Part shown: positions 1-7,427 of the stretch, one piece after another
How positions within the stretch are numbered: position 1 is the first letter of the stretch
How the letters are laid out: every line of letters begins with the position of its first letter
Assembly: GCA_051744365.1 (NCBI GenBank)
Contig: JBNJCX010000010.1
Coordinates: 1 to 53,057, forward strand
Origin: Gudongella sp051744365
GTDB lineage: Bacteria; Bacillota; Clostridia; Tissierellales; Tissierellaceae
Direction of reading: 5' to 3'
Length of the DNA: 53,057 nucleotides
Program-made: the position numbers and the translations under genes
The notes under the pieces: model-generated
What the model saw: only the letters and a program-made list of their open reading frames with translations
The model's database searches: none
What the model was told of the DNA's origin: nothing

Positions 1-10
1 TTTTCATAAA

Positions 11-40
11 TAAAAGCCCATCAGAAGATGGGCTATTTAT
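11..40 (-). terminator. Rho-independent terminator, probable riboswitch expression platform
   Basis: An 8-bp perfect stem (AGCCCATC/GATGGGCT, 15-22 and 27-34) with a 4-nt loop is followed, on the minus strand, by a T-rich tail. It lies about 50 nt downstream of the cobalamin riboswitch on the same strand, so it is probably the switch's transcription-termination hairpin. Confidence 0.75.
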
Positions 41-79
41 ACAAAATTTATACATCCCTCCCTCCGAGGTAAAGCATCT

Positions 80-250
80 AAGTAAATGTCACAGGCAGAT
101 ATCCTGACTCACGGTTCATCCTAAAATCAGCGCCTTCCCGGTTTCCCAGTGGCATTTGCTGAATTCGTTCCCGTTTACAGTAGCGGGGGCTGTAGTGGAT
201 TTGCACCACTTTCCCTATTAAATCTCTAATGAGATACCTGATTCAAATAT
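80..250 (-). promoter_or_regulatory. Cobalamin (B12) riboswitch reading leftward
   Basis: Read on the minus strand, the segment carries the conserved B12-box elements in order: GTGGTGCAAATCCAC, then ACAGCCCCCGCTACTGTAA, GCCACTGGGAAACCGGGAAGG, and GGATGAACCGTGAGTCAGGA near 95-125. This matches the adenosylcobalamin-type riboswitch family. Such switches repress B12 transport or synthesis genes, or B12-independent isoenzymes, when cobalamin is plentiful. The controlled gene must lie to the left of position 1 and cannot be identified here. Boundaries are approximate. Confidence 0.93.
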
Positions 251-331
251 TATTTGTCTTTATGATATCAGAACAGGATGACTTAATCAACCTGCAAAGT
301 TATTGAAATTTGCTCCATATGGGTATAGTTG

Positions 332-1939
332 TCATTGTTCCTCTGATGCTTCCTCGGGAATTACTTCCACTGAATCGGAGGCATCCTCTGCTTCCTCGGG
401 AATTACTTCCACTGGATCGGAGGCATCCTCTGCTTCCTCGGGAATTACTTCCACTGGATCGGAGGCATCCTCTGCTTCCTCACCTTCAGGAACGCTTTCC
501 TGTACTGGTTCCTCAGCTTGTGGAACTTCACTTAACGGAGTCTCAACCTCTGGATCCTTAACCTGATCCACAGGTACTTCAGGCTGGATTATCTTCTCTG
601 GCCCGACTTTATATATATAATCCCTTTCCCTGTAGTAATCATGTGAAATCTGCTCAGTGCTTGTTGCTTCTCCATTTTTAATTATGGATTTAAATGTGTT
701 TACCTTGTATCCGTTTCTACCTTCCTGTACCAGCTCCCTGGCTCCCGGTTGGAGAGTTTCTTCCAGATTTTCATGAACCTTGTAGGGGATTGTGGCGATG
801 TTGCTGGTTGAAATCTTCACTGAATAGTCCCTGTTCTCCTTGTCTCCATATACATAAAAATATACTCGGGTACCATCAATCTTGCTGTCTATCATAACCG
901 GATAATCAAAATCATTCCTGAATATCAGGTCCAGATAACCAGTGGAAACCGCAGCGTCAGTTCCTCTTTTCACATAGCCTGGCGGCATTGAATGTGGGTG
1001 TCTCTCAATAATCTTCATATCCGCCAACAATAGTGCATTGTAAAGAGTTGTTGATGTCTGACAAACGCCTCCACCCATTCCTGGAACCAGTTCTCCGTTC
1101 AGTATAACAGGTGCCTCCCTGTAGCCTAACTTTTCCTGCCTCGGACCTGTTGTTTTATTGTAGGATACCTGCTGGCCGGGCATGACCAGCATTCCCTTGA
1201 AGGATTCCGATGATAGTCTGATATTGTGGCTTCTTCCTGCAGAGCTACCGGCAAAGCTGGTTGAAAATTCTCCGATAATTCCATTAATCTTTTCATAGTA
1301 CTCCTCATGAATCTCCGGCTCTATTGTAAGAACAGATATTTCCATGGTTTCCACTTCAAGAATTTCTTCCTCCAGATTCTCAAGAGATTTCATAAAGGAG
1401 CCTCTGTCAACTGCCTTGCCTTCCACAGGTTTGATAATTTCAAACTGACCTGATTGGAAGCTGAACTGTGCATCAACCGGCTTCAGATCGATATCCTGTG
1501 CAATTCTTTCCACGATATTTTCAGCACCTTTTGTATTTACACTTGGTGTAAGCTTAAATTCCACAGGCCTTGTCTGAAGATCTCTTATAATAGCAAATCT
1601 CTGGAATATATTCCCAGATCTGCCAACTCCATATGCCTCTGTGGCAACTTCTTCATAGTTGAAATTCAGGTCCAGATCTGACAATAAAATGAAATAATCA
1701 GCATCCTGATAATCCTCTACTGTAAGAATAATCTTTTTGGAATTCAGATCTTCCTTGGATTTCTTAAGCTCCTCCATACCCTCTTCCAGAGTCAACCCAT
1801 CCATGGGCATTCCGTCTATTAAGATACCCTCATAGAAAGTGTCCTTAGCTATATAGCTATCCAGATATGCATAGCCACCAACACCTGCGACCACCATGAT
1901 CAATAGGATTGCTATAAAAATTTTAATTCCAGTTTTCAT
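332..1939 (-). CDS. VanW/YoaR family surface protein with G5-like and acidic repeat tail
   Basis: A 535-residue membrane-anchored envelope protein. Residues about 6-27 form an N-terminal hydrophobic segment with almost no cytoplasmic part. A peptidoglycan-binding-like region (about 75-200) precedes the VanW domain (about 230-365), recognised by MVMPGQ-type and GGGVCQTSTTLYNA signatures. A G5-like strand-rich segment follows at about 375-435. The last 90 residues are acidic and Pro-rich, with three 14-residue repeats (EEAEDASDPVEVIP). VanW proteins are widespread in Gram-positives, but their biochemical role is not established; attachment to or remodelling of peptidoglycan is an inference. It starts 2 nt after the nth stop, with GAGGTG overlapping the end of nth, so it is the last gene of the DUF503-nth-vanW operon. 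Confidence 0.9.
   Translation of the reverse strand: MKTGIKIFIAILLIMVVAGVGGYAYLDSYIAKDTFYEGILIDGMPMDGLTLEEGMEELKKSKEDLNSKKIILTVEDYQDADYFILLSDLDLNFNYEEVATEAYGVGRSGNIFQRFAIIRDLQTRPVEFKLTPSVNTKGAENIVERIAQDIDLKPVDAQFSFQSGQFEIIKPVEGKAVDRGSFMKSLENLEEEILEVETMEISVLTIEPEIHEEYYEKINGIIGEFSTSFAGSSAGRSHNIRLSSESFKGMLVMPGQQVSYNKTTGPRQEKLGYREAPVILNGELVPGMGGGVCQTSTTLYNALLLADMKIIERHPHSMPPGYVKRGTDAAVSTGYLDLIFRNDFDYPVMIDSKIDGTRVYFYVYGDKENRDYSVKISTSNIATIPYKVHENLEETLQPGARELVQEGRNGYKVNTFKSIIKNGEATSTEQISHDYYRERDYIYKVGPEKIIQPEVPVDQVKDPEVETPLSEVPQAEEPVQESVPEGEEAEDASDPVEVIPEEAEDASDPVEVIPEEAEDASDSVEVIPEEASEEQ
348..482. repeat. 42-bp tandem repeat inside the VanW gene
   Basis: Three contiguous 42-bp units (348-389, 390-431, 432-473) are followed by a 9-nt partial fourth. 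Units 2 and 3 are identical and unit 1 differs at one base (Ser instead of Pro codon in the minus frame). The unit length is a multiple of three, so copy-number change keeps the reading frame. It encodes the acidic tail EEAEDASDPVEVIP. Confidence 0.97.
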
Positions 1940-1941
1940 CT

Positions 1942-2586
1942 CTACACCTCATTCTTAAAATAAAGACAGTGAGTATTGACCTGGCACAGTTCACACTCTG
2001 GTTTTCTGGCCTTACACACTCTTCTTCCGTGAAAAATCAGCTGATGATGAGCTTTAGTCCACTTGTCTTTTGGTATATTCTTCATTAAATCTTTCTCTGT
2101 GTTTTCCACTGTCTTTGATGTAGCAAGCCCTATCCGGTTTGATACCCTGAAAACATGAGTGTCCACTGCTATGGCAGGTATGCCGAATGCATTGCTGGCA
2201 ACCACATTTGCGGTTTTTCTGCCAACGCCCGGTAGACTCATCAGCTGTTCAATTGTTCCCGGAATATCGCCTCTATAGTCCTCCAAGATAATTCTACATG
2301 CGCCTATGATATTTTTGCTTTTAGTATTTGAAAGTCCGCAGCTTCTAATCTTCTTTTCAAGAGAAACCACTCCAAGTCTGATGTAATCCTCCGGCGTCTT
2401 AAGCTCTTCGAACATGTCCTCAGTAACCTTGTTGACACGAACATCTGTGCATTGTGCAGAAAGTATTGTTGCAACAAGAAGCTCAAATGGATTCCTGAAA
2501 TTCAGCTCTGCACTGGCCTCAGGATAAAGGTTGTCCAAAATTTCCAATACTTCCTTGATTTCTTTATTAGTCAATCTTTTTCTCAT
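1942..2586 (-). CDS. nth: Endonuclease III (DNA glycosylase/AP lyase)
   Basis: A 214-residue base-excision-repair enzyme removing oxidised pyrimidines and cleaving at abasic sites. The helix-hairpin-helix LPGVGRKTANVV lies at about 118-129 with the catalytic Lys (K124), and the catalytic Asp is D142 in VDTHV. The C-terminal 4Fe-4S loop has the textbook spacing C191-x6-C198-x2-C201-x5-C207. Length and motifs are typical of the family. AGGAG sits 6 nt before the ATG. It lies 9 nt after the DUF503 gene and 2 nt before the VanW gene, implying one transcript. Confidence 0.97.
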   Translation of the reverse strand: MRKRLTNKEIKEVLEILDNLYPEASAELNFRNPFELLVATILSAQCTDVRVNKVTEDMFEELKTPEDYIRLGVVSLEKKIRSCGLSNTKSKNIIGACRIILEDYRGDIPGTIEQLMSLPGVGRKTANVVASNAFGIPAIAVDTHVFRVSNRIGLATSKTVENTEKDLMKNIPKDKWTKAHHQLIFHGRRVCKARKPECELCQVNTHCLYFKNEV

Positions 2587-2595
2587 TTCACTCTC

Positions 2596-2883
2596 CTATA
2601 ATATTTCAACTTCATGGGCAGTTATCTCAACTCTGCCATCTGAATCAACAAATCTTATTACGTTGTCTATCGTACTCCTGACATGTGCAGATTCATTGGA
2701 TACACATGCAAATCCTATAACAGCTGTTTGCCAGATGTCAAAGTTGTCCACCTCAGCCACTGATATATTGAAACGAGATTGAAGCCTTCCCAGAATGCTC
2801 TTAATCACCTGACGTTTTTCCTTCAATGAGTATACTTCATATATATGGATTTCCAGGGTACACGCACCAATTATCATATTCAC
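2596..2883 (-). CDS. DUF503 family small protein (YlxP-like)
   Basis: A 95-residue protein matching the DUF503/YlxP pattern: a hydrophobic first strand (MIIGACTLEIHI), then SLKEKRQVIKSILGRL and a conserved central core, with alternating strands and helices as in a small ferredoxin-like fold. In Bacillus, ylxP sits in the nusA-infB-rbfA region and has been linked to ribosome function; its exact role is unknown. Here it heads an operon with nth and vanW. GAGGTG precedes the ATG; a second ATG two codons on (MNM) is also possible. Confidence 0.85.
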   Translation of the reverse strand: MNMIIGACTLEIHIYEVYSLKEKRQVIKSILGRLQSRFNISVAEVDNFDIWQTAVIGFACVSNESAHVRSTIDNVIRFVDSDGRVEITAHEVEIL

Positions 2884-2908
2884 ACCTCTTGATATTTCTT
2901 ATTTCCAT

Positions 2909-2914
2909 ATTATA
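2909..2914 (-). promoter_or_regulatory. Possible -10 element of the DUF503-nth-vanW operon
   Basis: A perfect TATAAT on the minus strand lies 26 nt before the DUF503 start. No good -35 is seen at 17 nt; the T-rich tail of the kbl terminator occupies that place. Tentative. Confidence 0.35.
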
Positions 2915-2929
2915 CTATTTTCACCATAA

Positions 2930-2956
2930 AGAAAAGAGGGGAGTATGCCCCTCCTA
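2930..2956 (-). terminator. Terminator of the kbl gene
   Basis: GAGGGG (2936-2941) pairs with CCCCTC (2948-2953) around a 6-nt loop. On the minus strand it is followed by TTTTCTTT, directly after the kbl stop. Confidence 0.8.
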
Positions 2957-2960
2957 TAGC

Positions 2961-4148
2961 CTAAATCAGATTCATTTCCTCTCCTACCTGCCTAAAGGCT
3001 TCAACCGCCTTGTCAAGGTGTTCCCTTGAATGAGCTGCTGTTACCATACATCTTAGCCTTCCTGTTCCCTTTGGAACTGTTGGAAACACTATTCCTGAAA
3101 CGAAAACTCCCTTTTCAAGCAGTCTCTTGCTGAACTCCATGGTTTTTGCCTCATCACCAATTATGACTGGTGTTATGGGTGTTTCGCTGTTACCTGTATC
3201 AAAGCCCAACGAGCCCATTTTCCTCTTGAAGTACGCTGCATTGTCCCACAGCCTGTCTGTGTATTCAGTAGATTCCATAAGCATATTCAATGCTTCTGTA
3301 ATCGCTCCAACTGCTGCCGGTGGCAGTGACGTTGAGAAAAGAACAGGTCTTGCTCTGTGGCTTAGCCATTCATACATTGTCTTTGAACCTGCAACATATC
3401 CTCCGATAACACCGATTGCCTTTGAAAGTGTTCCTATTGTAAAGTCAATTCTTCCATGAAGTCCGAAATGGTCGACCGTACCTCTTCCACTTTCACCAAG
3501 AACTCCTGATCCATGAGCATCGTCTACATATGTCATAGCGCCGTATTTCTCAGCCAACTCAACAATTTCGGGAAGCTTTGCCATATCTCCGTCCATACTG
3601 AATACCCCATCTGTAATAATCAGCATATTTCTATGTTTATCCTTGTTTTCCTTCAGTACAGCCTCAAGACTTTCCATGTCTGAATGTTTGTAAACCTTTT
3701 TTGCTGCCTTTGACAGTCTTGCACCATCAATTATTGACGCATGATTCAGCTCATCTGAAATTATCAAATCTCCTGCCTCAGTAACAGCCTGTATGGTTCC
3801 TGCATTACAGTTGTATCCAGACTGATAGATAAAGGCTGCTTCTTCCCTTTTAAATTTAGCCAGAGTCTCCTCCAGTTTTTCATGGATATCCATATTTCCG
3901 ATAATCGTACGTACAGCACCAGCTCCAACTCCGTATTTTTCAACAGCCTCAATTGCCGCTTTCTTCATTCTTGGATGATTCGCAAAACCAAGGTAATTGT
4001 TTGAAGACAGGTTAATGACTTTCTTTCCATTAAGAACTACCTCTGCATCACTTGCAGAGCTCATTACTGGAAGCTTTCTGTATACACCATCATCCTTCAG
4101 TTCCTGGATTTTTTCCTTCAAAAATTCTAGTTCATGTACATTTGACAC
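2961..4148 (-). CDS. kbl: Glycine C-acetyltransferase-like PLP enzyme (alpha-oxoamine synthase)
   Basis: A fold-type I PLP enzyme that joins an acyl-CoA and an amino acid. For Kbl: glycine plus acetyl-CoA gives 2-amino-3-ketobutyrate, the reverse being threonine breakdown. Counting from the GTG at 4148 the protein has 395 residues, the usual Kbl length. The PLP Lys is K243 in GTLSKAIG, the ring-binding Asp is in VDDAHGSG, and SSNNYLG is near the N-terminus. GTG is preferred because AAGGAGG lies 8 nt upstream; an in-frame ATG at 4187 has no ribosome site and would add 13 residues. No tdh (threonine dehydrogenase) is adjacent, so BioF (7-keto-8-aminopelargonate synthase) remains an alternative. 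Confidence 0.88.
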   Translation of the reverse strand: MSNVHELEFLKEKIQELKDDGVYRKLPVMSSASDAEVVLNGKKVINLSSNNYLGFANHPRMKKAAIEAVEKYGVGAGAVRTIIGNMDIHEKLEETLAKFKREEAAFIYQSGYNCNAGTIQAVTEAGDLIISDELNHASIIDGARLSKAAKKVYKHSDMESLEAVLKENKDKHRNMLIITDGVFSMDGDMAKLPEIVELAEKYGAMTYVDDAHGSGVLGESGRGTVDHFGLHGRIDFTIGTLSKAIGVIGGYVAGSKTMYEWLSHRARPVLFSTSLPPAAVGAITEALNMLMESTEYTDRLWDNAAYFKRKMGSLGFDTGNSETPITPVIIGDEAKTMEFSKRLLEKGVFVSGIVFPTVPKGTGRLRCMVTAAHSREHLDKAVEAFRQVGEEMNLI

Positions 4149-4204
4149 TGAAAATCCCTCCTTAAAGGTTATATATTTAATGTTCACAATAAAATCGACA
4201 GATG

Positions 4205-5218
4205 CTATTCTACCATATCTTTCAGTATCCTTGAAGTGTAAGGCTTTAATAGCTCAATATTCTTTTTGTCCAGAAGTCTTACCAGCTCTAAGTGGGCTCC
4301 ATCCCCCATATTCTCCAATGCTATAATAGAGTTTCTCAAGAGAACCGTTTTGCCTCTCCAGCTGCCCGACATGTCTCCATACTTTGTTCTAAAGTCTTTT
4401 TTTGACATTCGAACTAGCTCCTCAATATCTATTATTCCACCTGTCTTTACAGGGTCGAAGTCCCGGTGAGACGACAATTTAACACCTGTGTTCTTCGGAC
4501 AGACTGTCTGACATGTGTCACACCCATATACTTTTATACCCATCTTTGATGATAATTCCTCAGGTATTACATCCTTTGTTTGTGTAAGGTAGGAAATGCA
4601 CCGTTTTGGGTTCAGCCTTCCAGGACCTTCCAGTGCACCAGTCGGACATGCATCCATGCACAGAGTACAATCTCCACATTGACTCTCCAACTGAATTTCC
4701 TGAGGTTGTATTTCCATATCAGTAAGAATATAACCAAGAAAGATAAAAGACCCGTATTCCGGATTTATGATGCTGCAGTTCTTTCCGTAGTATCCTAGAC
4801 CAGCTCTGTAGGCTAGCTCTCTGTCAATCAATGGTCCCGTGTCACAGAAGGACATATGCTTGAATTTGTAGAGCTTTTTCATCTCTTTTATAAGCTCATT
4901 CATTTTTCCCATGAGCAGAGTATGATAATCTCTCCCCCATGAGGATCTTGAAAGGCTGCCCTTTATAGATGTACTGCCCTTTGATTTGCATGTCCTATTG
5001 TAAGAAATGCCAATTACTATTATTGATCTGCAGGTCTCCAAGGTTTTTCTGGGGTCTAATCTTTTTTCCATGTCCTTTTCTTCGAATTCAGTGGCTTTAC
5101 CTGATAAAGCTCTTTCTTCCATCTGTTTCCTGATTCTCTCCAGAGGACCAGCATGAGTAAAGCCTATTAAATCGATATCCAGCTTCTTTGCTATTTCTAA
5201 TATTCTTTCCCTAGGCAT
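4205..5218 (-). CDS. queG: Epoxyqueuosine reductase QueG
   Basis: A cobalamin- and Fe-S-dependent enzyme performing the last step of queuosine synthesis on tRNA (epoxyqueuosine to queuosine). About 337 residues, within the family range. The reductive core contains GLGYYGKNCSIINPEYGSF. The ferredoxin-like region has C-x2-C-x2-C-x3-CP (CGDCTLCMDACPTGAL), a distant Cys (KRC), and C-x2-C-x3-CP (CDTCQTVCPKN), enough for two 4Fe-4S clusters. The C-terminal helices fit the HEAT-like tRNA-binding part. The start is one of two adjacent ATGs (5221 or 5218); GGAGG spacing favours the second. It diverges from rodA. A second QueG-like gene is at 9226-9987. Confidence 0.93.
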   Translation of the reverse strand: MPRERILEIAKKLDIDLIGFTHAGPLERIRKQMEERALSGKATEFEEKDMEKRLDPRKTLETCRSIIVIGISYNRTCKSKGSTSIKGSLSRSSWGRDYHTLLMGKMNELIKEMKKLYKFKHMSFCDTGPLIDRELAYRAGLGYYGKNCSIINPEYGSFIFLGYILTDMEIQPQEIQLESQCGDCTLCMDACPTGALEGPGRLNPKRCISYLTQTKDVIPEELSSKMGIKVYGCDTCQTVCPKNTGVKLSSHRDFDPVKTGGIIDIEELVRMSKKDFRTKYGDMSGSWRGKTVLLRNSIIALENMGDGAHLELVRLLDKKNIELLKPYTSRILKDMVE

Positions 5219-5287
5219 CATTATCCCTCCGAATTTAATTATATCAAATAATATACTTTAAACCCACTACTTGAATAAATCATCTTG

Positions 5288-5296
5288 TGATATAAT
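5288..5296 (+). promoter_or_regulatory. Extended -10 promoter of rodA
   Basis: TGATATAAT (extended -10, TG-n-TATAAT) lies 27 nt upstream of the rodA ATG. A TTGAAT at 5271-5276 is too close for a standard -35, which fits extended -10 recognition. Confidence 0.55.
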
Positions 5297-5323
5297 ATGT
5301 CTTGATGTAAAGGAGTAGATTTT

Positions 5324-6433
5324 ATGTTCAATCTTAGAAAAAAAGCTTTTAAAAAATTTGATTTTATATTGTTGACTACAATCGTATTACTTAGCCTATA
5401 CGGTCTTGTGGTGATATACTCTGCAACCTTGAGTATGGATAATATCAGGTTTGTCAGAACACAGGGGATTGCTACTGTGATTGGATTAATGGCCATCCTT
5501 TTTCTGGTATTTTTTGACTACCAGTTCCTAGGAAAGCTCTATATCCCCATATACCTGGTATCAATCGCAATGCTCGTTGCTGTCCTTTTTATGGGAGTCG
5601 GTGACAATCAATGGGGAGCCAGGTCGTGGTTGTATATAGGTTCCTTCGGTTTTCAGCCTGCTGAGTTTGTCAAGGTGGGACTGATAATATCTCTGGCTAA
5701 ATACATGGATAAAAACAAGGATGAAATGAATTCACCCACTGTTCTTCTCAAGGTTCTAATTTTTGCATTTATTCCTGTAGGATTAATACTTCTGCAGCCC
5801 GATGCAGGTACAGCCATGGTATTTGTATTTTTTATTGCGGCAATGCTTTTTGTTGCCGGTGTGAAGTGGAAGTACATCGGTGTAGCAATTGGCATGGGAC
5901 TTATGAGTCTGCCTGTTTTGTGGTCAAGACTTGATAATTTCCAGAAAGACAGGATCCATAATTTCATGGATCCAGAGAGAGATGCTATAAACACAGGCTA
6001 CCAAGCCATACAGGGGCGTATAGCTATAGGTAGCGGGAAGCTATTTGGTCGTGGCCTTTTCCAGGGAACTCAGACACAATTCAACTACATCCCGGAAAAA
6101 CAAACGGACTTCATATTTGCTGTTCTGGCCGAAGAGCTAGGTTTTATTGGAGGAAGTGCCCTGATTATTCTTTATTTCGTCATGATTAGCCGTATAATAA
6201 GAATTGCCCGTAACAGTCCAGATAAATTCGGATCGTATATGTCTGTAGGACTGGCAGCAATGTTTCTGTTTCATATATGGGAGAATATCGGAATGACTAT
6301 TGGATTGATGCCAATTACAGGAATACCTCTTCCCTTTATGAGCTATGGTGGAACCTTCCAGCTGATAAATCTTATCTCTATTGGAATTGTGTTAAGTGTA
6401 GGATTACACAAAGAAGGACTAAGCTTTGAGTAA
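5324..6433 (+). CDS. rodA: Rod-shape peptidoglycan glycosyltransferase RodA
   Basis: A SEDS-family polytopic membrane protein that polymerises lipid II glycan strands for lateral wall growth with a class B PBP. The 369 residues show about ten hydrophobic segments. SEDS hallmarks: GYQAIQGRIAIGSGKLFGRG, then the QFNYIPEKQTDFIFAVLAEE loop, and the C-terminal PITGIPLPFMSYGGT. The loop and MSYGGT ending fit RodA better than FtsW or SpoVE, though the three are close. AAAGGAG lies 9 nt before the ATG. It is monocistronic: a strong terminator follows at once, and mreBCD is not in the window. Confidence 0.9.
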   Translation: MFNLRKKAFKKFDFILLTTIVLLSLYGLVVIYSATLSMDNIRFVRTQGIATVIGLMAILFLVFFDYQFLGKLYIPIYLVSIAMLVAVLFMGVGDNQWGARSWLYIGSFGFQPAEFVKVGLIISLAKYMDKNKDEMNSPTVLLKVLIFAFIPVGLILLQPDAGTAMVFVFFIAAMLFVAGVKWKYIGVAIGMGLMSLPVLWSRLDNFQKDRIHNFMDPERDAINTGYQAIQGRIAIGSGKLFGRGLFQGTQTQFNYIPEKQTDFIFAVLAEELGFIGGSALIILYFVMISRIIRIARNSPDKFGSYMSVGLAAMFLFHIWENIGMTIGLMPITGIPLPFMSYGGTFQLINLISIGIVLSVGLHKEGLSFE

Positions 6434-6466
6434 ACAGGAGAAAATTTTCTCCTGTTTTTTTTATTT
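6433..6466 (+). terminator. rodA terminator
   Basis: A perfect 11-bp inverted repeat (6434-6444 / 6445-6455, ACAGGAGAAAA/TTTTCTCCTGT) starts right after the TAA stop and is followed by eight T residues. Confidence 0.93.
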
Positions 6467-6472
6467 AGTACC

Positions 6473-6501
6473 TTGCAATGTATGATAGCTTGTGATATCT
6501 T
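6473..6501 (+). promoter_or_regulatory. Possible promoter and PadR operator region
   Basis: TTGCAA (6473-6478), a 17-nt spacer, then TATCTT (6496-6501) make a plausible sigma-A promoter for the padR operon. The inverted repeat TAGCT/AGCTA (6486-6490, 6504-6508) spans the -10 and would suit autorepression; this is inference. Confidence 0.4.
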
Positions 6502-6524
6502 ATAGCTAAGAAAGGAGATATGCC

Positions 6525-6851
6525 ATGAACATACAATTCAAAAAGGGAGTACTTGAGCTTTGTGTGCTGACTTTACTAGATAGAAGGGATTATTATGGGT
6601 ATGAATTGGTTGAAAACATCTCCCGGTATATCGCAATTTCTGAAGGTACCATATACCCTCTCCTACGTAGATTCCGAAGTGACGGCTACGTAACCACATA
6701 TCTGGAGGAATCCCAGGAGGGTCCGCCCAGAAAATACTATAAGCTTACTTCAAAGGGTAGAGATGTACTTTCAGAACTTCACATTGAATGGGAGAATTTT
6801 GTTAATGGAGTCAATCTATTGTTAAGGGGTGTGTCTGATGACCAGGAATGA
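6525..6851 (+). CDS. PadR family transcriptional regulator
   Basis: A 108-residue winged-helix regulator of the short PadR (s1) type. The sequence begins QFKKGVLELCVLTLLD and continues YYGYELVENIS, SEGTIYPLLRRF (recognition helix) and GPPRKYYKLTSKGRDVLSEL (wing), all PadR signatures. It heads a three-gene plus-strand operon: its stop overlaps the next gene by 14 nt, and a DUF4097 gene follows. PadR proteins paired with DUF1700/DUF4097 membrane genes commonly sense envelope or drug stress and repress their own operon; here that is inference. AAAGGAG precedes the ATG. Confidence 0.93.
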   Translation: MNIQFKKGVLELCVLTLLDRRDYYGYELVENISRYIAISEGTIYPLLRRFRSDGYVTTYLEESQEGPPRKYYKLTSKGRDVLSELHIEWENFVNGVNLLLRGVSDDQE

Positions 6852-7416
6852 GTATTTGAAAGAGCTTAAATCCTATCTGAATGGTTTGAATGAAAATGAG
6901 CTAAGGGAAATATTACTTGACTACGAAGAGCATTTCAATATTGGCCGGGATAAGGGAAAAACAGATGAGGAAATATCCTCTGAGCTGGGATCTCCAAGAG
7001 AGGTTTCAGACAGTATATTGAGCACAATGGATCACAACATCAAGAATGAAGCTGTTGTCAATGATAATAGAAAATCAAATGAGGATGGTACAAAAAGATT
7101 TCTAATCTTACTACTTTTATTGGGACTTAATATTGTGTTCCTGGCAGGACCTGTGATGGCCGTGCTTGGTATTATAGTCGGCATTTTTGGTACCGGTATC
7201 GGCTTTGTTATTGGTGGCGTGGGGCTAATGATTGGTGCTCCCTTTACAAGTTTAATAACAGGCTTTGCCCCTGGAATACTTACTTCTGTGTCTTTTGGTA
7301 TTGGAATGAGTGCTCTTGGCGCATTGGTTTTTATCCTTGGAATTTTACTGAGCAAGCTAGTCTACAAACTCGCATCGATGTATATTGAGTGGAACAGAAA
7401 AATAATAAATAGTTAG
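6838..7416 (+). CDS. DUF1700/HAAS-domain membrane protein
   Basis: 192 residues from the ATG at 6838, which overlaps the padR stop. Residues 1-60 form the helical HAAS signalling domain (YLKELKSYLNGLNENE, then DYEEHF, then DEEISSELGSPREV). A polar linker and three or four hydrophobic Gly-rich helices (about 80-180) follow. The ending resembles YxxxEWNRK of such proteins. HAAS domains are thought to couple PadR regulators to membrane partners. An in-frame GTG at 6829 would add three residues, but AAGGGG is better placed for the ATG. Translation is probably coupled to padR. Confidence 0.88.
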   Translation: MTRNEYLKELKSYLNGLNENELREILLDYEEHFNIGRDKGKTDEEISSELGSPREVSDSILSTMDHNIKNEAVVNDNRKSNEDGTKRFLILLLLLGLNIVFLAGPVMAVLGIIVGIFGTGIGFVIGGVGLMIGAPFTSLITGFAPGILTSVSFGIGMSALGALVFILGILLSKLVYKLASMYIEWNRKIINS

Positions 7417-7427
7417 GAGGAAGTTAT

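Noticed and set aside
348..482. CRISPR-like regular repeat
   Set aside because: The 42-bp units are contiguous with no unique spacers and encode an in-frame peptide repeat of the VanW protein.
2961..4148. Threonine degradation operon (tdh-kbl)
   Set aside because: No tdh is adjacent; only the Kbl-type enzyme is present, and BioF-like activity is not excluded.
7032..7355. Long open frame antisense to the DUF1700 gene
   Set aside because: A Pro/Ile-rich shadow of a Gly/Ile-rich membrane segment, with no ribosome site and no recognisable domain.
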